Shown: positions 20,901 through 31,314, counted from the first letter of the stretch. The stretch is DNA of 64,000 nucleotides from Atriophallophorus winterbourni (GCA_013407085.1 JACCGJ010019989.1:1-64000); one strand, 5' to 3'. Translations and numbers: made by a program. The notes: generated by a model from the sequence alone, not told the origin.

Positions 20901-23758
20901 GTTCTTATCGATTAAGGCATTTCTGTTGATCATTTTTCTCGTGGGCTTGATCGCCTTCATTTCACGCCGTAATCTATTTTCACCTGCCTAAACTCGTCTA
21001 TTTTCTATATACATCCTTTAATTGTTACGCTTCATTGTTTTCTTGGAGCTGAATTCCGGAGTAATGAGTAATACTATGTGGAATTTCAGGGTTTCTAGTA
21101 AACAAATAACGGATGTGCAATCGTGTAGTACGTATGTGTTGTGCGGTTGAAATAGAGCTAAATTGATTGGCCACCAGTAATAAGCTGCGTGCTGAAACAC
21201 GCTGGACTCTCCCTGCCATTTCTATTTTCCTTTCCAATATCTGTCTAAGCCTGGGCAACCTGACAGTATCTTAGCCCACGTGCACTCCTTGACTGTGTGG
21301 CACTTTCCCTGGATCAGGTAGTGCTTTCATACCATATACAAGTAACGTTGCAGAGAGTTAGAGCGCTCCGTTCTTTCACAATTCATCTCGAATGGCAACG
21401 AATGGTCTTCAAAATGGATTGCAAAGGCTGTTTGGGTCTTGTAATGAGCAAATATATGCAGAAAGTGGTATTGAGATAAACGAACACAGAAAGCAACCCT
21501 TGATTTTAATAGATCAGTCAATGTTCCGTAATTCAGCCCTAACTGAACAGGTTCTGGACACATGTCACAACTTTGATCTTGATAACGTGGAAGTGGCAAG
21601 GCAAAGTTTAAAACCTTACGTTACAACTGCTGGTAGGACTACAGTGAACAAGGCAGATGTGGCGGATATTTTCACAATCTGTTCTGTAGCGGATCAGCCT
21701 AAATACAAATGACCCCCGGTGTACACCAGGCTATTCGGCGGCGGTCGTTGATAGCATCTACACACTCGATGGAATGCATCGTTATGTAGTTTCGATTCCG
21801 TCTGTCTAACTTATTCAGATTAAGACTGCTCAGACAAATGCAATTTAAACCTGAACCCTGTTTACACGAAGCTTCTGTGCTAGTTACGAAACGTCAATTC
21901 ATTGTACTAACCAATTCATTGCAACTATCATGGATTCTTGATAGATCCAAAGAAGATCATGCGAGTTCATAAGTCTAATTCATCAGAAGAATACCGCTTT
22001 CATACGGCCATTTCATCTCTCTTGACTGTTTCCACTCTGATTTTCGGTTACCGCGCCACACTGCTCACAAACGTTCCATCGATTTATTGACCACGTTCTG
22101 ACAAATTCCAAGTGACAAACCTCGCATTAATTCATCAACATTCCTTGCCTGTTTGCTCGCTCGCTGTCTTGCACGATCGATCGCGTTCGTCTTCGCGCAA
22201 CAATCACAGTTTGTCAGCAAATCGCGCCACATTGAAATTCACCTACCCGCATGCTTTCGTGCCCCCCCCCCACATGCGTTCGGTGTATCCATTCCGTTTC
22301 GAAATCCCACACAATGGTGAATCACTCTTGTGGGATTCGTGATCCTCGGGCTTTGTGTCATTGCTTGCATCCCCAAAAGCACGTTGCTCTCAACCCTCAT
22401 TGTGGTTCCACACGTGTTTGTGTTTTTCACACACCGACTAGTCGCATTTCTGTTTTTGCTATCTAATGTCTGTCTGTTTGTCTGCCTGCCTTATGTATAT
22501 GTGCGTAATCGTATATATACCAAGATGAAGCTGAGATTACATCGGTGGTGCGGTCGTATGTATGAAATCACAAGCCTGATCCAGACAAAGTGCCACACAG
22601 CCAAGGAGTGCACGTGGGCTGAGATACTTTCAGGTTGCCCAGGCCTAAACAGATATGAGGAAGAAAAAAGAACAGTAAATGGTAGTCAGACTAGAGCCTG
22701 TTTCAGCATGCAGCTCACTACCTCTGATCAACTAATTTAGCACGGTGTTAGCCGCACAGCACAAAGTACTGCACGATTGCACATTCGTGCATGTCGTGCG
22801 GTCGTAAACATGGTTGAATAAGTTCTTCGGAAAACGGACAATCGCACCAACACGGTGGTGAAAATTTCACACCCTAACTTTTATCTGGATGTCCGTAATT
22901 TTTACGTATCGATTGCTTCTTTTACGCTTCAGTCTGTGCCCTTTTTCAATTTGGTGTTCATTCCTAACTTTGCAGAAAGAATTCGTGTCTGTTCTTCGGA
23001 ATGGTGGGCTGGTATCTACCGAAGTCACGTGCTCGGAAAATTCTCCCCGTGTGCAATATTTTTCGAATCATGTTGCGACCAACGGTCAAGATCCTGACCA
23101 ATTGAAAACCGATAAAAGCTGTATTCAGTTGCCTCCTTTGAATGACTCCAATCTGACCGACTGTCGTGTCGGTGGACTGTTATCGGTTAGTCGGGCACTG
23201 GGTGATGATCAAATCGTTCCAGGCGTGTCTGCCGTCCCTTCGATGAGTATCTGGAATTACTCACATAATGCTGAGCGACCGCCATTGTGCTTGATCGTTG
23301 CTTCAGATGGTTTATGGGATACAGAGGGTTGCTCTCCTGCTGAATTGAGCCCGATTGTTAATGAATGGGCAAGATCTCACTTCGTTGAGCACAAGTTTAT
23401 CGATCCAGGCCTCGCTGGTCACTTGACCCAAATGGCGGTTCAAAATGGCGCCTCAGATAACGTTACATGCGTCGTGGTTTGGATGAACCATTGGAAAGTT
23501 GATCAGCAACCTGCAGTACCAAGCTGTGAAGCCTTGTGGACAACGAAGCACACTCGATTTCCCCGAGGCGAAAGGATAATATCCCTTATTGATTCAACAT
23601 CGGACTTCAACTTGAAACAAGAAAATGCTACTGTTCAAGGTCAGGGGTCAAACTTCCGTAAATCAATGCTGACCGAAGACTACTTTCAGTCCCATGCACG
23701 CTATTCAAGCCCGCCGCGTTATTTATCCTCTCAATCTCAGGTTTCCTCGCAAACGTGA
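11654..23758 (+). CDS. PP2C-type metal-dependent Ser/Thr phosphatase, 4 exons seen
   Basis: Protein phosphatase of the PPM family, which removes phosphate from Ser/Thr using two bound Mn/Mg ions. Exons 11654-11901, 14558-14782, 20579-20830 and 22976-23758 have AG/GT borders, and the three internal junctions are all phase 0. Together they give about 502 residues with the family motifs in order: RRRRQEDR (phosphate-binding Arg and acidic pair), VGVFDGHNGPEVAEH (metal Asp), SSGTTATLCVF, AWVGDSQAWLFF, TDCIHRP, GGLLSVSRALGDD, LIVASDGLWDTEG (metal Asp), NGASDNVTCVVVW (metal Asp). All metal-binding Asp residues are present, so an active enzyme is expected. The first exon begins with two bases of a split codon, so at least one 5' exon is missing. 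The C-terminal 80 or so residues after the catalytic core look unstructured. The exact PPM subtype is not resolved. Introns are filled with SINE-like and RTE repeats. Confidence 0.88.
11920..12220. other. PP2C intron sequence, nothing recognised
   Basis: AT-rich intron sequence between the exon at 11901 and a SINE-like copy. The open frames here have no recognisable motif. Confidence 0.4.
12222..12395 (+). mobile_element. SINE-like short element in PP2C intron
   Basis: GTACTAAAACTGTGCTAAATTG through GTAGTGCGCTGCATGCGGAA and CTGTCTAGACTTAGGCAACC to GATCAGGCTTGTGATTTCAT, followed by CATATATC. There is an internal deletion after GCAACCCGAC. Confidence 0.75.
12400..14063. other. PP2C intron, nothing firmly recognised
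   Basis: Two overlapping plus-strand open frames (13060-13377 and 13265-13591) have no known motif and no convincing splice context. The rest is AT-rich. Confidence 0.35.
14064..14205 (+). repeat. Copy of an RTE 3' non-coding segment
   Basis: CAGTTTGTTTGTGCTTACTC, CCACTCTTCCCCATCTTTTA and CATGGTTGTATGGCAGTTGA are shared in order with 46813-46945, which lies just past the 3' end of an RTE reading frame. This is probably a severely 5'-truncated copy. Confidence 0.6.
14558..14782 (+). CDS. PP2C exon with DGH metal site
   Basis: Acceptor TTTTCATTAG (to 14557) and donor GGG/GTAAGT (from 14783). It carries VGVFDGHNGPEVAEH. The usual DGHGG is DGHNG here; the metal Asp and His are kept. 75 codons, phase 0 at both ends. 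Confidence 0.88.
14860..16620. other. PP2C intron, nothing recognised
   Basis: Part of the 5.8 kb intron (14783-20578). The stretch 14960-15500 is richer in GC than its surroundings and may be an unidentified repeat, but no coding or terminal motif is evident. Confidence 0.35.
16626..16697 (-). mobile_element. SINE-like short element, tail fragment
   Basis: ATGAAATCACAAGCCTGATC to GATACTGTCAGG. Only the tail-proximal 70 nt remain. Confidence 0.7.
17135..17270 (+). mobile_element. SINE-like short element, 3' half
   Basis: ATATCTGTCTAGGCCTGGGC, CTCAGCCCACGTTCAGTCTC and GGATCAGGCTTGTGTTTTCAC. The 5' half is absent. Confidence 0.7.
17365..17760 (+). mobile_element. Internally deleted RTE derivative
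   Basis: Leader sequence (GCGGGAAAGGCTTCGGGAGA ... ACTCGAACAAACACCGAGTG, as at 2790-2960) is joined near 17550 to the last ~50 codons of an RTE LINE: LRTVYGVRRWERDLITICND, LASDRRASAGAIRDINEAG, stop, then GCCGCACAAAAGTAAAGTAAAGTAAAAG. The 5' and 3' ends of an element are thus present with the coding core gone. Confidence 0.65.
17770..19440. other. PP2C intron with a decayed SINE-like trace
   Basis: Mostly AT-rich with no coding motif. 18056-18130 (TATCTCAGCCCACATGCAAC...) looks like a decayed SINE-like copy, and a short (TA)n run lies at 18806-18824. Confidence 0.4.
19441..19800 (-). repeat. Dispersed repeat with hammerhead-like core
   Basis: On the minus strand, GGTTCGTACAACGAACC leads into a tract ending in a motif (19592-19538) with CTGATGA, a 3-bp GGC/GCC hairpin with AAACA loop, and GAAA followed by CCGG. 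These are the conserved pieces of a hammerhead ribozyme core. Parts of the repeat recur at 38395-38540 and 47755-47860. Whether it belongs to a Penelope-like or SINE-like element is not known. Confidence 0.4.
19801..20190. other. PP2C intron, nothing recognised
   Basis: AT-rich intron sequence without coding or repeat motifs that I can name. Confidence 0.35.
20195..20275 (-). mobile_element. SINE-like short element fragment
   Basis: CTCCAGGTAAAGTGCCATCC to CTAGGCCTAGACAGATATTA. A short tail-half copy, more diverged than its neighbour. Confidence 0.65.
20325..20402 (-). mobile_element. SINE-like short element fragment
   Basis: CCTGATGCATGCAAAGTGCC, CACGTGGGCTGAGATACTGT and CCCAGGCCTAGAAGACATGA. 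Lies about 50 nt from the previous fragment in the same orientation. Confidence 0.65.
20579..20830 (+). CDS. PP2C exon with SGTTA and GDSQ motifs
   Basis: Acceptor CTTGTCTGCAG (to 20578) and donor GCA/GTAAGT (from 20831). 84 codons, phase 0 at both ends. It encodes SSGTTATLCVF, AWVGDSQAWLFF and, at the end, TDCIHRP, the equivalent of the family's T-x-DHxP block, which continues into the next exon. Confidence 0.88.
21120..21335 (+). mobile_element. SINE-like short element, near full length
   Basis: TGCAATCGTGTAGTACGTAT, GCTAAATTGATTGGCCACCA, GCTGCGTGCTGAAACACGCT, CTGTCTAAGCCTGGGCAACC and GGATCAGGTAGTGCTTTCAT, followed by ACCATATAC. Confidence 0.8.
21340..22555. other. PP2C intron, nothing recognised
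   Basis: Part of the 2.1 kb intron (20831-22975). Open frames near 21392 and 22330 lack known motifs and proper splice context. A C-run lies at 22262-22270. Confidence 0.35.
22563..22815 (-). mobile_element. SINE-like short element, near full length
   Basis: CGTATGTATGAAATCACAAG through GCCTAAACAGATATGAGG, CAGCATGCAGCTCACTACC and GCACGATTGCACATTCGTGC to TCGTGCGGTCGTAAAC. It ends about 160 nt before the last PP2C exon. Confidence 0.8.
22976..23758 (+). CDS. PP2C last exon, catalytic C-terminal half
   Basis: Acceptor CCTAACTTTGCAG ends at 22975; the frame runs 260 codons to TGA at 23756-23758. It carries GGLVSTEVTC, GGLLSVSRALGDD, LIVASDGLWDTEG and NGASDNVTCVVVW, with both late metal-binding Asp residues. 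The region after VVVWMNHWKVD is Ser/Gln rich and matches no domain that I know. Confidence 0.9.
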   Translation, partial: KEFVSVLRNGGLVSTEVTCSENSPRVQYFSNHVATNGQDPDQLKTDKSCIQLPPLNDSNLTDCRVGGLLSVSRALGDDQIVPGVSAVPSMSIWNYSHNAERPPLCLIVASDGLWDTEGCSPAELSPIVNEWARSHFVEHKFIDPGLAGHLTQMAVQNGASDNVTCVVVWMNHWKVDQQPAVPSCEALWTTKHTRFPRGERIISLIDSTSDFNLKQENATVQGQGSNFRKSMLTEDYFQSHARYSSPPRYLSSQSQVSSQT

Positions 23759-23759
23759 T

Positions 23760-24658
23760 TGTATATACTCTTGTGGTTTCTCAGATCATTTCGATTTTTT
23801 TCTATCTTTAAAAGTGATTACGAGCTCTTCATCAGCGTCATCAAGTAAAGATTTTACGAATCTTTTTTTCTCGGTTTCTTGGAAGACCTTAGTAGTTTTA
23901 ATCTTTCGTGATCTTTAATCGAGTGCCTGTATAGATAACGCGTTTCCTAAAAATATCTCGTTTTTCTGTTAGCCTCGGGTTAGCCCATTGGCTTTAGTTG
24001 GTGTTGTCATCGGTCAAAACACGTTTACTGACCAGGTATTTTTAACAACTAACGATTTAACCAATATTATAAACCGCGCTGAGCTCACAGACATTATGAC
24101 AATATTGAAGTTGTCAGTTTGTCGGATAAACTGTGTTAGATATTTAAACGGTTGCCTACTCAAATACAAAAAGTAGTTAAGGACGACATTTTTTCAATTA
24201 TGTTGACCGAACCTGTCGAGGTTCATTTCAGCGGCGCAATTTTGCAGAAGCTAAAATCTCCGGGTGTATCCGGTGAAATCTCGATTTTATTTGCTCCTGT
24301 TTTCAGTTGAATTTCGTATGGATTGGTGGTAGAAACGCTTTAATCTCCTGCGTTATGCATCACTCATCGCGAAACTTTTTTTTATTGAAACGCACTTGTC
24401 TGTTTTAAGGTTGGTATGATTGGTTGCTGTATCTCCAACTCGTTGACTATGGACTACACTGGATGGTCCTTTTACGAGTGGTTGATCCAAGTGCCCTTTA
24501 TTCTGCCTTTTGTTGTTGTTGGCCTCCTTCGGTCGATGTCGACCGTGAATGTACATCACAATTGCATGAATTTTCATGTTCTACAGCTTTTTGAAATTAA
24601 AACATTCATTTATTTGTCATCAGACCAGAACTTTTGGTAAAAAGTACCACACTCGTTG
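23760..24658. other. Downstream of PP2C, nothing recognised
   Basis: Probable 3' UTR and spacer up to the hAT element. No clear AATAAA signal lies close after the stop codon. Confidence 0.35.
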
Positions 24659-24666
24659 CTTTATAA

Positions 24667-25817
24667 CAGTAGTTCTTAACCTTTTTGGTGGTACCGAACC
24701 CTACAAGTTCCATACATGCATTCTTCGAACCCTTCGTAGTTGGAAAAATAAAATGTGTATAACTATATACTGTATAAGTGCCCAAACTTTCTCATGCATC
24801 ATTTGCACACAAAATCACTGGGTTGAAAGAAGAAGAAAAAACCAACACAACATGAATTTCTCACATAAACAAGCACGAAATGAATATTTACTTCAAATCA
24901 ATGTGACCGTTGTTCTTGCCTCAGCGACAATTTCAGGAATGCGCGGCTTCGTCTTGGCAAGTGCCACTTTCATTTTCGCAACAAAGTTTGTTCCTTTTCT
25001 TCGTTTTTATGTTTACCATCATCGAAAAGGACTGCTCGCAAAGATATGTTGCAACAAACGGTATGAGAATCCTGGGGGGCTTTATTAGCAGTAAGAGGGT
25101 ACGCAACGACTTGGTGACACCAAAACGTTGAGAGCTTTGTAGTTCTGAAGAGTTGCTGTTGAACCTGGCTCTCCTGCAGTTCAATGATTTCGTTCAGGTA
25201 TTCATCATTGACATCTGCTGTCCCAACACTTAACGTGAACGGCTGTCTCACCCATGCTGGATATGAGTTTCTGGTTGGGAAGTATCCGTCGAGAGACTTT
25301 GCGAGCTCATCCAAGTGCATTGCAATTACTCGCTTCAGTGCCCTGGGTACAGAAATGTCTCCGATATCGGACACGTCTTCGATCTTACTTACACAGTCAT
25401 CCAGCAGGGGAAAGTTTGCAAAGTTATCAATCTCTGTTCGTCGTTTCCATAACGGTAGCTTTTTTGAAAAGACTTCAGATTTTCTTCCGCTTCGATGATC
25501 TTGACTCCACCGCCCTGCATCTGTTGATTGAGGTGATTAAGAGCATCAAAGATATCGGCCATGTACGCCAAAATTAGAATGAACTCAGAATTTTCGAAGC
25601 AATCTGCATGACAATGTTGGTGCTCTCGCAAAACAGTGCTAATTCCACACGCATGGCAAAAACAATTCAGCAACTTACCCCGAGATAACCAGCGAACTTT
25701 TGAATGGTACAGAAGTACTTCGATGTGTATGGGTAAAATCCATGGTAAACCGTCGAACCCCAGTAAAGGACTCACCGAATCCCTGGGGTTCGATCGAACC
25801 CAGGTTAAGAACCACTG
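24667..25817 (-). mobile_element. Non-autonomous hAT transposon with intact ends
   Basis: The ends are CAGTAGTTCTTAACCT (24667-24682) and AGGTTAAGAACCACTG (25802-25817), inverted repeats that differ at one position. Both flanks carry the 8-bp duplication CTTTATAA (24659-24666 and 25818-25825), which is diagnostic of hAT transposition. The 1,151-bp element holds only the C-terminal part of a transposase on the minus strand, so it depended on an enzyme made elsewhere. Confidence 0.9.
24970..25775 (-). pseudogene. hAT transposase C-terminal fragment (ZBED5/SCAND3-like)
   Basis: Minus-strand frames 25775-25389 and 25400-24970 join across one frameshift near 25460. Recognisable blocks are LAYMADIFDALNHLNQQMQG, then WKRRTEIDNFANFPLLDD and LSTFWCHQVVAYPL, typical of the hAT family domesticated in vertebrates as ZBED5, FAM200 and SCAND3. 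The BED zinc finger and the start of the catalytic domain are missing. The frameshift and truncation make it non-functional. Confidence 0.8.
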
Positions 25818-25825
25818 CTTTATAA

Positions 25826-27180
25826 CATCAACATTTTCAGCTATTTATCAATTGAAACTTATAAAATTAGATTTTCGGCCGACGTACACCGCTTTCGCAA
25901 GTTCATGAACTTCATTGGTTCTGTCTCGAGGAAATTCTATCAGTAATGGCCCATAATTTGGTGTCTTATTGGGAAATGGCATTTACACAAACTACTGTGG
26001 TACCGACCTTATCATCGAAATGATATCAATGGCTAATGTAGTCATTTTCAATCGAGTTTTTGAAAGTCAATCTGTGGCAGAACATTCCACCAAGGACCTG
26101 TTGTATCGAGAAAATCGGTTAAACTCTCGAACCGCTTGGAAGCTGATGCTTTCATATTCTAAATCGGGATCTGTTTTTTTTAAATTTCATTGTGAAACGA
26201 ACTACAATGAGAAGGAAATTGGAACCCCATTTCGAGACTTCCCTCGCAACCGGGTTGAGTGTGCCTGATGTTCCAAGCAAATTTCAACAGTCCTATCAAA
26301 GTATCCTGACTTCAGCCAGTGCGACTGTATATGGCCAATCAGTAAACGCGCGTAAATGGGTGAGGTCGCTCTTAAGTGTCAGCAATTCGAAATCTTTGGT
26401 GCATTTATAGCATTTCACAAAGCGCAAGAAATTTTGCGGTGTAAAGTTAAACTTTATATTACAATGGGCATTAGACGAATGTCCGTGAGATTGCAGAGCA
26501 CAGCTCTCGGGAACTGGGATCGCTGGAAAAACCTATAACACACTCGCAATCATGCAAATTTTTTGAAGAACTGCGCGATAACAATTCGAGTGACAACCTG
26601 TACGGAAATGAGAATAGATTGAACGCGTCACGTTGTATGTAATTCTTCAAGGTCGGTCAAATGAACTCAACGTAGCGAGAGCTCGAAGGAAACTGAGTAG
26701 CGCGAAATCGTTTATCAAAACAGATCGTAGTGAAAGACAATCTACGACACGCTGTGTAATTATAAAATTCGCCCGTAAGAGAATGGCCTGTGTTTTATTC
26801 TCTGTTGTTCGCGTAATAAACGCTTGATCAGTAGGTGTAATCGACGGTGATTAACGGTTAACGCAATCATCTCGAGGTTTGAATCGCAACGAAATAGACG
26901 CCTGGGAAGTTTAATGGAGTTATCGTGCTTAACGTTGGATCGTATGTCCTATAAGTCTGAGTAAACCTCGTAATAGGCGTTAAGATAGGAAACGCGATCT
27001 GGACTCGTTCAACCTGACTTGATTCCTCCTACGATATGACCGTCATAACAACTGCAATATATAATGGAACGGAATGTTTGAACCCACTTTGCGAGATTTA
27101 TCCTCTTGGGCGTAGTGAGTTACGATTCTGTCAGCTAGTTTGATAGTAAAACAAATATCTGCTACAATTTCACTCATTAC
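25826..27180. other. No gene recognised; one dispersed repeat
   Basis: 26625-26690 shares GTATGTAATTCTTCAAGGTC and GGTCAAATGA with 42320-42350 (ATGCAATTCTTCGAGGTCGG). The region may hold an old repeat or solo-LTR-like unit. Open frames near 25969 and 26192 have no known motif. Confidence 0.3.
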
Positions 27181-27184
27181 TACT

Positions 27185-27372
27185 ACTTACTGTGCCAAAT
27201 TAATTGACCGCCGGTAGTGAGCTGCCTGCAAAAACACGCTGGAGTCTCACTTCCATTTCTATTTTCCCTCCCCTATCTGTCTGGGCCTGAGTAACCTGAC
27301 AGTATCTTAGCCCACTTGCAGCCTATGTCTATGTGGCACTTTGCCTGGATTAGACTTGTGCTTTTGAACATA
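27185..27372 (+). mobile_element. SINE-like short element
   Basis: GTGCCAAATTAATTGACCGC, AGTGAGCTGCCTGC, GCTGGAGTCTCACTTCC, CTGTCTGGGCCTGAGTAACC and GGATTAGACTTGTGCTTTTG, with tail AACATACATACTACTAC. Confidence 0.75.
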
Positions 27373-27654
27373 CATACTACTACTCATCTGTAAACCGGAT
27401 CGAATGGATTCTTTTGACCTCATGCGCACGTAACCAACTTCAAATGATAATCTAGTTTATTTACTGTCCCTCAACTTTTCTTACGTTTACCGTTAATCGA
27501 AAAATAATTTCAGTTATAAATGAACATTACATCCACCGTAATCAGTTAACTGTCCTGAATTCATTTCACCCAAACTGACCCATTTTCATTCAGAATTGCT
27601 GCAATGATTCTAGATAGATTTAAATCATCATCCATTCAGTGCACTCTTCTAATC

Positions 27655-28815
27655 AATAAGGAACGTATGGCTTTCGTCAATCTCGCCTATGCTTGACAAA
27701 CTTGTTGACGGTGTTACACGACTGGACCCAAGCAATTGACGAAGATGCTAGTGTTCACACTTGCTATCTGGAGATATCTAAAGCTTTTGACCAAATTGAT
27801 CGCTTTCGACTCATACAAAAGCTGAAGCAGATGGGTATTAGCGGACAGCTACTCGTATGGCTTGAAAGTAACCTAAGTGGGTTCAAGGAGATTGTTTGAA
27901 TCAACTGGGTACAATCACGGGTTATTGATGCCTCTACTGGCATACCACAAGGTTTCATCATCGGGGCAGTACTTTTCTTGGTTTACATCAACGACCTACC
28001 AAGAGACGTTCTCATGCAAGGTGATTCTCTTTACTGATGATATTAAACTTTGGACGCGGATAAAATCAACCGCGGACTGTGTACAGCTGCAAAGTGATTT
28101 AGATTCTCTCCATTAATGAGGTCATTTACAAGCGTGCTTCAAAGCTTCTAGGTATGCTTCGACGGATCTTCAGAACCTTTACGCCTGTAACGTTGCCAAG
28201 AATCATGAGGACCTACTTAATTCCCACAATGGAACACGCATCGCAAGCATGGACTCCGTGGATGAAAAAAGATATATTCTTGCTTGACAACTAAACTCGT
28301 GCGTGGTTTTCGAGACCTTACATACGAGGAAAGGTTGAAAAAGCTAAAGCTCCCCACTCCCCTTCAACGTAGACTTCGAAGTGACGTTATCATTACTTAC
28401 AATATATTGAATACTCCAGATCATCCACTCAAACATTTGTTCAAATACCGTGAATCAGGAATTACACGTAGCCACTCAGCGGCACTACAAATTCCCCATT
28501 CCCGTACTAATTGTCGCCGATATTTCTATTCGGTACGTGTCTGTTTCCTGTGGAATGCCCTTCCCGAATCAATTATCACCTCTCCCTGTATCCAAACATT
28601 CACTCGAACCTTGGACAATTATTTGTTACATAACGATTTGACGATGCCTGTGTATTGACTCAGGGTAAGCATATTACTTGACTCCAGTGACATCGTATAA
28701 TTGATTTTTTTATACCTCTTATTGAACGCATATTTACTATGATATGGTAATTGTGAAGCTATGTGCTTTTTGTGACCATAAATTCTTGAATCTTGAATCT
28801 CTTGAATCTTGAGGT
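27655..28815 (+). mobile_element. CR1-like LINE copy, internally deleted
   Basis: A reverse transcriptase fragment (27690-28116) contains CYLEISKAFDQID and ILFTDDIKLWT. The catalytic Asp of the first palm motif is Glu, and the FADD box reads FTDD. Near 28116 it jumps past about 60 codons to the thumb region, then runs to RRYFYSVRVCFLWNALPE and a 3' end: GCTTTTTGTGACCATAAATTC followed by TTGAATCT repeats (28785-28812). Several frameshifts are present. The 5' end is truncated. Confidence 0.8.
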
Positions 28816-28869
28816 ACGGAGTAAGCTGCCATTCAATTTCCAAATATGCCTGGTGTTGCAAATTGTTAG

Positions 28870-29540
28870 GCGATTTTGCACTGGACCGATTTAGAAATGG
28901 ATCTTGGAATTTGGGTTTCCGGCAGCCTGCATTGTGAGGTCATCTACAAGCCTGTTTCCAAGCTTCTAGGTATGCTGCGACAGATTTTCAGAACTTTCTC
29001 GCCTGGAACGTTGTCCGCAATCATGAAAGCCTACTTAATTCCAACCATGGAGTATGCATCGCAAGCCTGGACTCCTAAGTGGTTTATGGAAACTAACGTA
29101 CGACAAACGATTGTAATAACTGAGACTCCTCACCCTCCTTCGAAGAAGCATTTAGAGTGATGTGTTACTAACATGCCACACATCATCCTTTAAAACACGC
29201 AAATACCGTGAGTCACAACATACACGCAGCAACTCAGCAACACCACAAATTCCCCAATCCAGTATCAGCTTTCGCCGATATTTTTATTCAGTACGTGTCT
29301 GTTTCCTTTGGAATGCCCTCCGCGAAACTATTGTCATCGCTTCCAGCGTCGAAACTTTCATTCGAAATTTTGACACTTATTTGTTGCATAACGATTTAAC
29401 GGCACCTGCGTATTGACTCGTGGTAAGTATCCAACTGGACTATATTTGACATTACATAATTAATTTTATTCCTTTTTCATGAACGAATATTTACTATGAT
29501 ATAGTAATTGTGACGATAAATTTTTGAATCTTGAATTAGA
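28870..29540 (+). mobile_element. CR1-like LINE copy, 5' truncated, tandem with previous
   Basis: Starts about 55 nt after the previous copy's tail. LGIWVSGSLHCEVIYKPVSK and AYLIPTMEYASQAWTP are the thumb region; after a deletion at about 29090-29200 it resumes with FRRYFYSVRVCFLWNALRE and ends in GACGATAAATTTTTGAATCTTGAAT. Closely related to 28117-28815. Confidence 0.8.
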
Positions 29541-29544
29541 ATTT

Positions 29545-30185
29545 ATTGATCGGTTCGTTTGAGCAGAATTATCTCATTGTTTTGCGCTAATTCATGCTGA
29601 GTCCTTTTGCAATTATTGTCAGTCAAAAGAGCACTTCTTCGTTCATCAGTACCATGAAACGTCATTTTTCCATTTCTCGCGATCACTTCAATCATTTCAC
29701 CGTTGTCGCGTTAAACCTGTTTCGTTGAGCTGTGATCAATGTATAGAAAGAAAAATTAGTTGGGGTGAAATACTGTTCATTTAATAAAGCTTCACGTGAT
29801 GTCAAAATACTGCCTGCGGGTTTATGCATCATCGTCAAGAACCCTGATAGCAACGGAACTCTCAGCAGTTGCCTCGATCGATCCGTAAAAATGAGTAATT
29901 CCATTTTACTTCTCTGTCCAATATCCAAAAACTATGTTCTGCTTTGCGAAAGATCTTTGACTAATTCGTGCATTCTAAGCTATACTTGTGCCTAAAATAC
30001 TCACATTAAACGGAACTGCTTTTCACCTAACATTTTGGGCGGTACCGTCGTGTGAACAAGTCTTATGCGTGAGTCATAGAAATGTGCCCGTGTATGTAGT
30101 CATTTTAGTGGGCGATGCATTTAAAGCAAGCTTTCAAAAATTCACGTTCTTATGAAATCATTTACAATGGGTCGATTGGACACTA
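29545..30185. other. No recognised feature
   Basis: AT-rich spacer; the open frames near 29692-29995 have no known motif. Confidence 0.3.
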
Positions 30186-30186
30186 T

Positions 30187-30347
30187 TGATTAGGATTCAT
30201 ACCATTTTTGAACGAAAACTGTTTTGAAAGTGGTTAGTATTACGATGGAGTGAAAGGCGAAGAATGTCCGTGATCCGAACGACTTTTATCACGCTGATGT
30301 TCGAATCCGTCGACTAGAGAAATTAAAGAACGTTATCGGTGTTGATG
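30187..30347 (+). repeat. Dispersed repeat, copy 1
   Basis: ATACCATTTTTGAACGAAAA, TTACGATGGAGTGAAAGGCG, GTCCGTGATCCGAAC and TTCGAATCCGTCGACTAGAG occur in the same order and spacing at 36515-36664. Confidence 0.75.
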
Positions 30348-30349
30348 AT

Positions 30350-31310
30350 TTCGTTTTTAGGCGGGTAGCGCTAATGCGTCTAATGCATATTCACGGATTC
30401 ATTAGTTCAAAATCGTACTATTTCACCCACTTGGCAGTTTGCTAGGTTCATACAAATGTCGTTCTTACTTTTGTCCGTTGAATTAAATACTTCCTCAAAA
30501 TCAAGTGTATCAAAATCATGATCACACCTGTCCGAACTTGAAACTACGGCTCCACTCACAATTGAACCTTGAAATGCGCGCATTTGTGACGCATGCACGA
30601 TTTCCACTGTGATTGGTTTGGTCACGCGGCCTCGGATCACGTGCACAATTTTTTTAAATACATTTCGACGTTGGCGTACTTCAGTTCGATCGATCGATTG
30701 ATCAATCACCTCGTGTTCTGCTAATGCACACAAATTTCGACTGTATGAATGTTCAGAAGGGCAGTTCACGCCAGCCGTATATTATGCTTATCCAGTTTTG
30801 GCATATCAACCATTGCCAAGGTATTGTTGTATTTCTTAACAAGTCCGTTCGTGTGTGTGCCTGCTTGAATTGTCTAACGGTAATATAAAAGCTTGTGTGA
30901 CACTAGATGATTTCAAGCTGTAATTCGCGACCGAAATCTATCCATCTATAATTTTAATCAAACTCAGTAATCAGTTCGGTGTCGACAAGGTTGAAATTCA
31001 AACATTTTGCTAAGGAAAAATCTGTCATGATAGAGCTGGCCAGTTCACCTAAGAAAATCGAGTAAATTTAATAAAATACATTATACGATTTCAAGCAATT
31101 TTGAAGGTAATCAATCCGAAAACCTTGTCAGAACTTGTCGCAAGCTGCTAGCGTGATTGACGTTCTGCAGCCGAAATCGGTGTATGCTCTTCCTTGGCTT
31201 AAAAATTACGGTTCACGCAAAGAAAACGCATTCTCTCCAACTCGTAGACTCAACAGCTTTCATATATTTTTTGTAGACGTATTTATGCCGAACCTGCAGC
31301 CAGCCGAATT
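30350..31310. other. No recognised feature
   Basis: A 120-codon minus-strand open frame (30769-30407) is the longest here; it has no domain I recognise and no supporting context. Confidence 0.3.
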
Positions 31311-31314
31311 CTTG

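Noticed and set aside
22262..22270. C-run as a regulatory G-quadruplex
   Set aside because: Only one run of nine; four G-tracts are needed and are absent nearby.
25970..26540. Open frames downstream of the hAT element
   Set aside because: Overlapping frames with no motif; probably chance.
30407..30769. 120-codon minus-strand open frame
   Set aside because: No domain, no paralogue in the window, no splice or promoter context; length is plausible by chance in 64 kb.
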